This document shows positions 6,529-6,893 of a stretch of 6,893 nt of DNA, in pieces. The notes under the pieces were generated by a model. That model ran no database searches, was not told where the DNA came from, and saw only the letters and a program-made list of their open reading frames with translations. Origin of the DNA: a bacterium (GTDB lineage: Bacteria > JAMCPX01). The DNA lies in the NCBI GenBank assembly GCA_021789095.1, contig JAJYJX010000127.1:1-6893 (forward strand), read 5' to 3'. How positions within the stretch are numbered: position 1 is the first letter of the stretch; each line of letters opens with the position of its first letter. Made by a program: the position numbers and the translations under genes.

Positions 6529-6555
6529 AGCTGGATTTGCCCTGCAGATCCAGCT
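6529..6555 (+). promoter_or_regulatory. 12-bp hairpin in the leader of the Fe-S protein gene
   Basis: AGCTGGAT (6529-6536) pairs with ATCCAGCT (6548-6555), and the inner bases TTGC/GCAG extend the stem to 12 pairs (one G-T) around a three-base CCT loop. The hairpin ends 22 bases before the ATG at 6578. The bases after it (CATATTTCTG) are not a real T run, so it is a poor intrinsic terminator for the RRM gene. It may instead be a leader structure affecting translation or RNA stability. Confidence 0.5.
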
Positions 6556-6577
6556 CATATTTCTGTGGATTTTGACG

Positions 6578-6893
6578 ATGTTCTTTAATTCCAAAGACCA
6601 ATATTCTCTTTGTGTTAAATGCGGGCAGTGCAGGTCGGTCTGCCCTGTGTTTGACGAACTGAACGAGGAAGGCGCTTCACCGCGCGGCAAGACAACACTT
6701 GTCCAGGCACTTTTTGAAAACCGTATTGATCCCTCCAGAAAAACAAAACAATTTATCTCTGAATGCCTTTTGTGTTCGGCATGTGTTCAGGTATGTCCAA
6801 ATGGTGTGCAAACGGATCTGCTTGTGCTGTCCGCAAGAAAAAAGTTGGCTGAGAAACCCGGCCTCAACCTTACAGAGATAGAGTTGACAAAAC
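6578..6893 (+). CDS. (Fe-S)-binding protein of the GlcF/GlpC family, N-terminal part (3' partial)
   Basis: The first 105 codons are present; the window edge cuts the rest. Two classical [4Fe-4S] motifs are complete: Cys12, Cys15, Cys18, Cys22-Pro and Cys63, Cys66, Cys69, Cys73-Pro. Between them lies SPRGKTTL (34-41), matching the GPRGR-type segment of glycolate oxidase iron-sulfur subunit GlcF. Family members (COG0247) go on to two CCG domains and pass electrons between a flavin subunit (glycolate, lactate or glycerol-3-phosphate dehydrogenase) and the quinone pool or a heterodisulfide reductase-like partner. Which partner applies cannot be seen here. The ATG at 6578 has only a weak GGA about 8 bases upstream; an in-frame TTG at 6572 is a less likely start. 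It has a probable promoter of its own and a hairpin in the leader, so it likely begins a new transcription unit. Confidence 0.87.
   Translation, partial: MFFNSKDQYSLCVKCGQCRSVCPVFDELNEEGASPRGKTTLVQALFENRIDPSRKTKQFISECLLCSACVQVCPNGVQTDLLVLSARKKLAEKPGLNLTEIELTK

Noticed and set aside
6699-6881. Plus-strand 60-codon reading frame near the right edge
   Set aside because: It is another frame of the Fe-S protein gene, whose own frame carries two perfect cysteine motifs.

Overview
The window looks like chromosomal DNA from a Gram-negative, probably anaerobic bacterium. The candidates I favour are Desulfobacterota or Nitrospirota/Thermodesulfovibrionia-like lineages. Three things point that way: a 122-residue flavoprotein closely resembling the FMN-binding protein of Desulfovibrio, frequent AGG/AGA arginine and ATA isoleucine codons in moderate-GC DNA, and a GTCATTGCGAG...CTCGCAATGAC hairpin repeat of a type dispersed in several such genomes. 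This placement is inference. The standard genetic code applies: the two large genes have no in-frame TGA.

Layout, left to right. The 3' two thirds of clpB (1-1778, +) enters from the left edge. Next come 560 bases without an intact gene (1779-2338), holding a decayed minus-strand gene with two apparent +1 frameshifts (1823-2115) and a 72-bp palindromic repeat (2258-2329). A minus-strand pair follows: a small FMN-binding flavoprotein (2804-3172) with a near-consensus promoter, and behind it a predicted lipoprotein of unknown function (2339-2755). Divergent to this pair is a compact metallo-beta-lactamase-fold hydrolase of the NAPE-PLD/RomA type (3295-4038, +). It is followed by a 645-residue AMP-forming acyl-CoA synthetase with a TTG start and its own promoter (4126-6063, +), and a single-RRM RNA-binding protein (6118-6378, +). 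The RRM reading frame continues past its TGA stop into 20 Gly/Arg/Tyr-rich codons. The right edge cuts a two-cluster [4Fe-4S] protein of the GlcF/GlpC family (6578-6893, +), whose probable leader carries a 12-bp hairpin.

Functionally this is a mixed housekeeping stretch: protein disaggregation, flavin redox chemistry, acyl activation, RNA binding, and the start of an Fe-S oxidoreductase subunit. The genes do not form one obvious pathway. The acyl-CoA synthetase and the Fe-S subunit could both serve organic-acid metabolism, but the sequence does not prove it. I see no mobile-element transposase, CRISPR array, tRNA or rRNA, and no convincing new multi-gene system. The points most worth a second look are the in-frame TGA in the RRM gene, the frameshifted relic beside the palindromic repeat, and the altered acyl-pocket motif of the synthetase.
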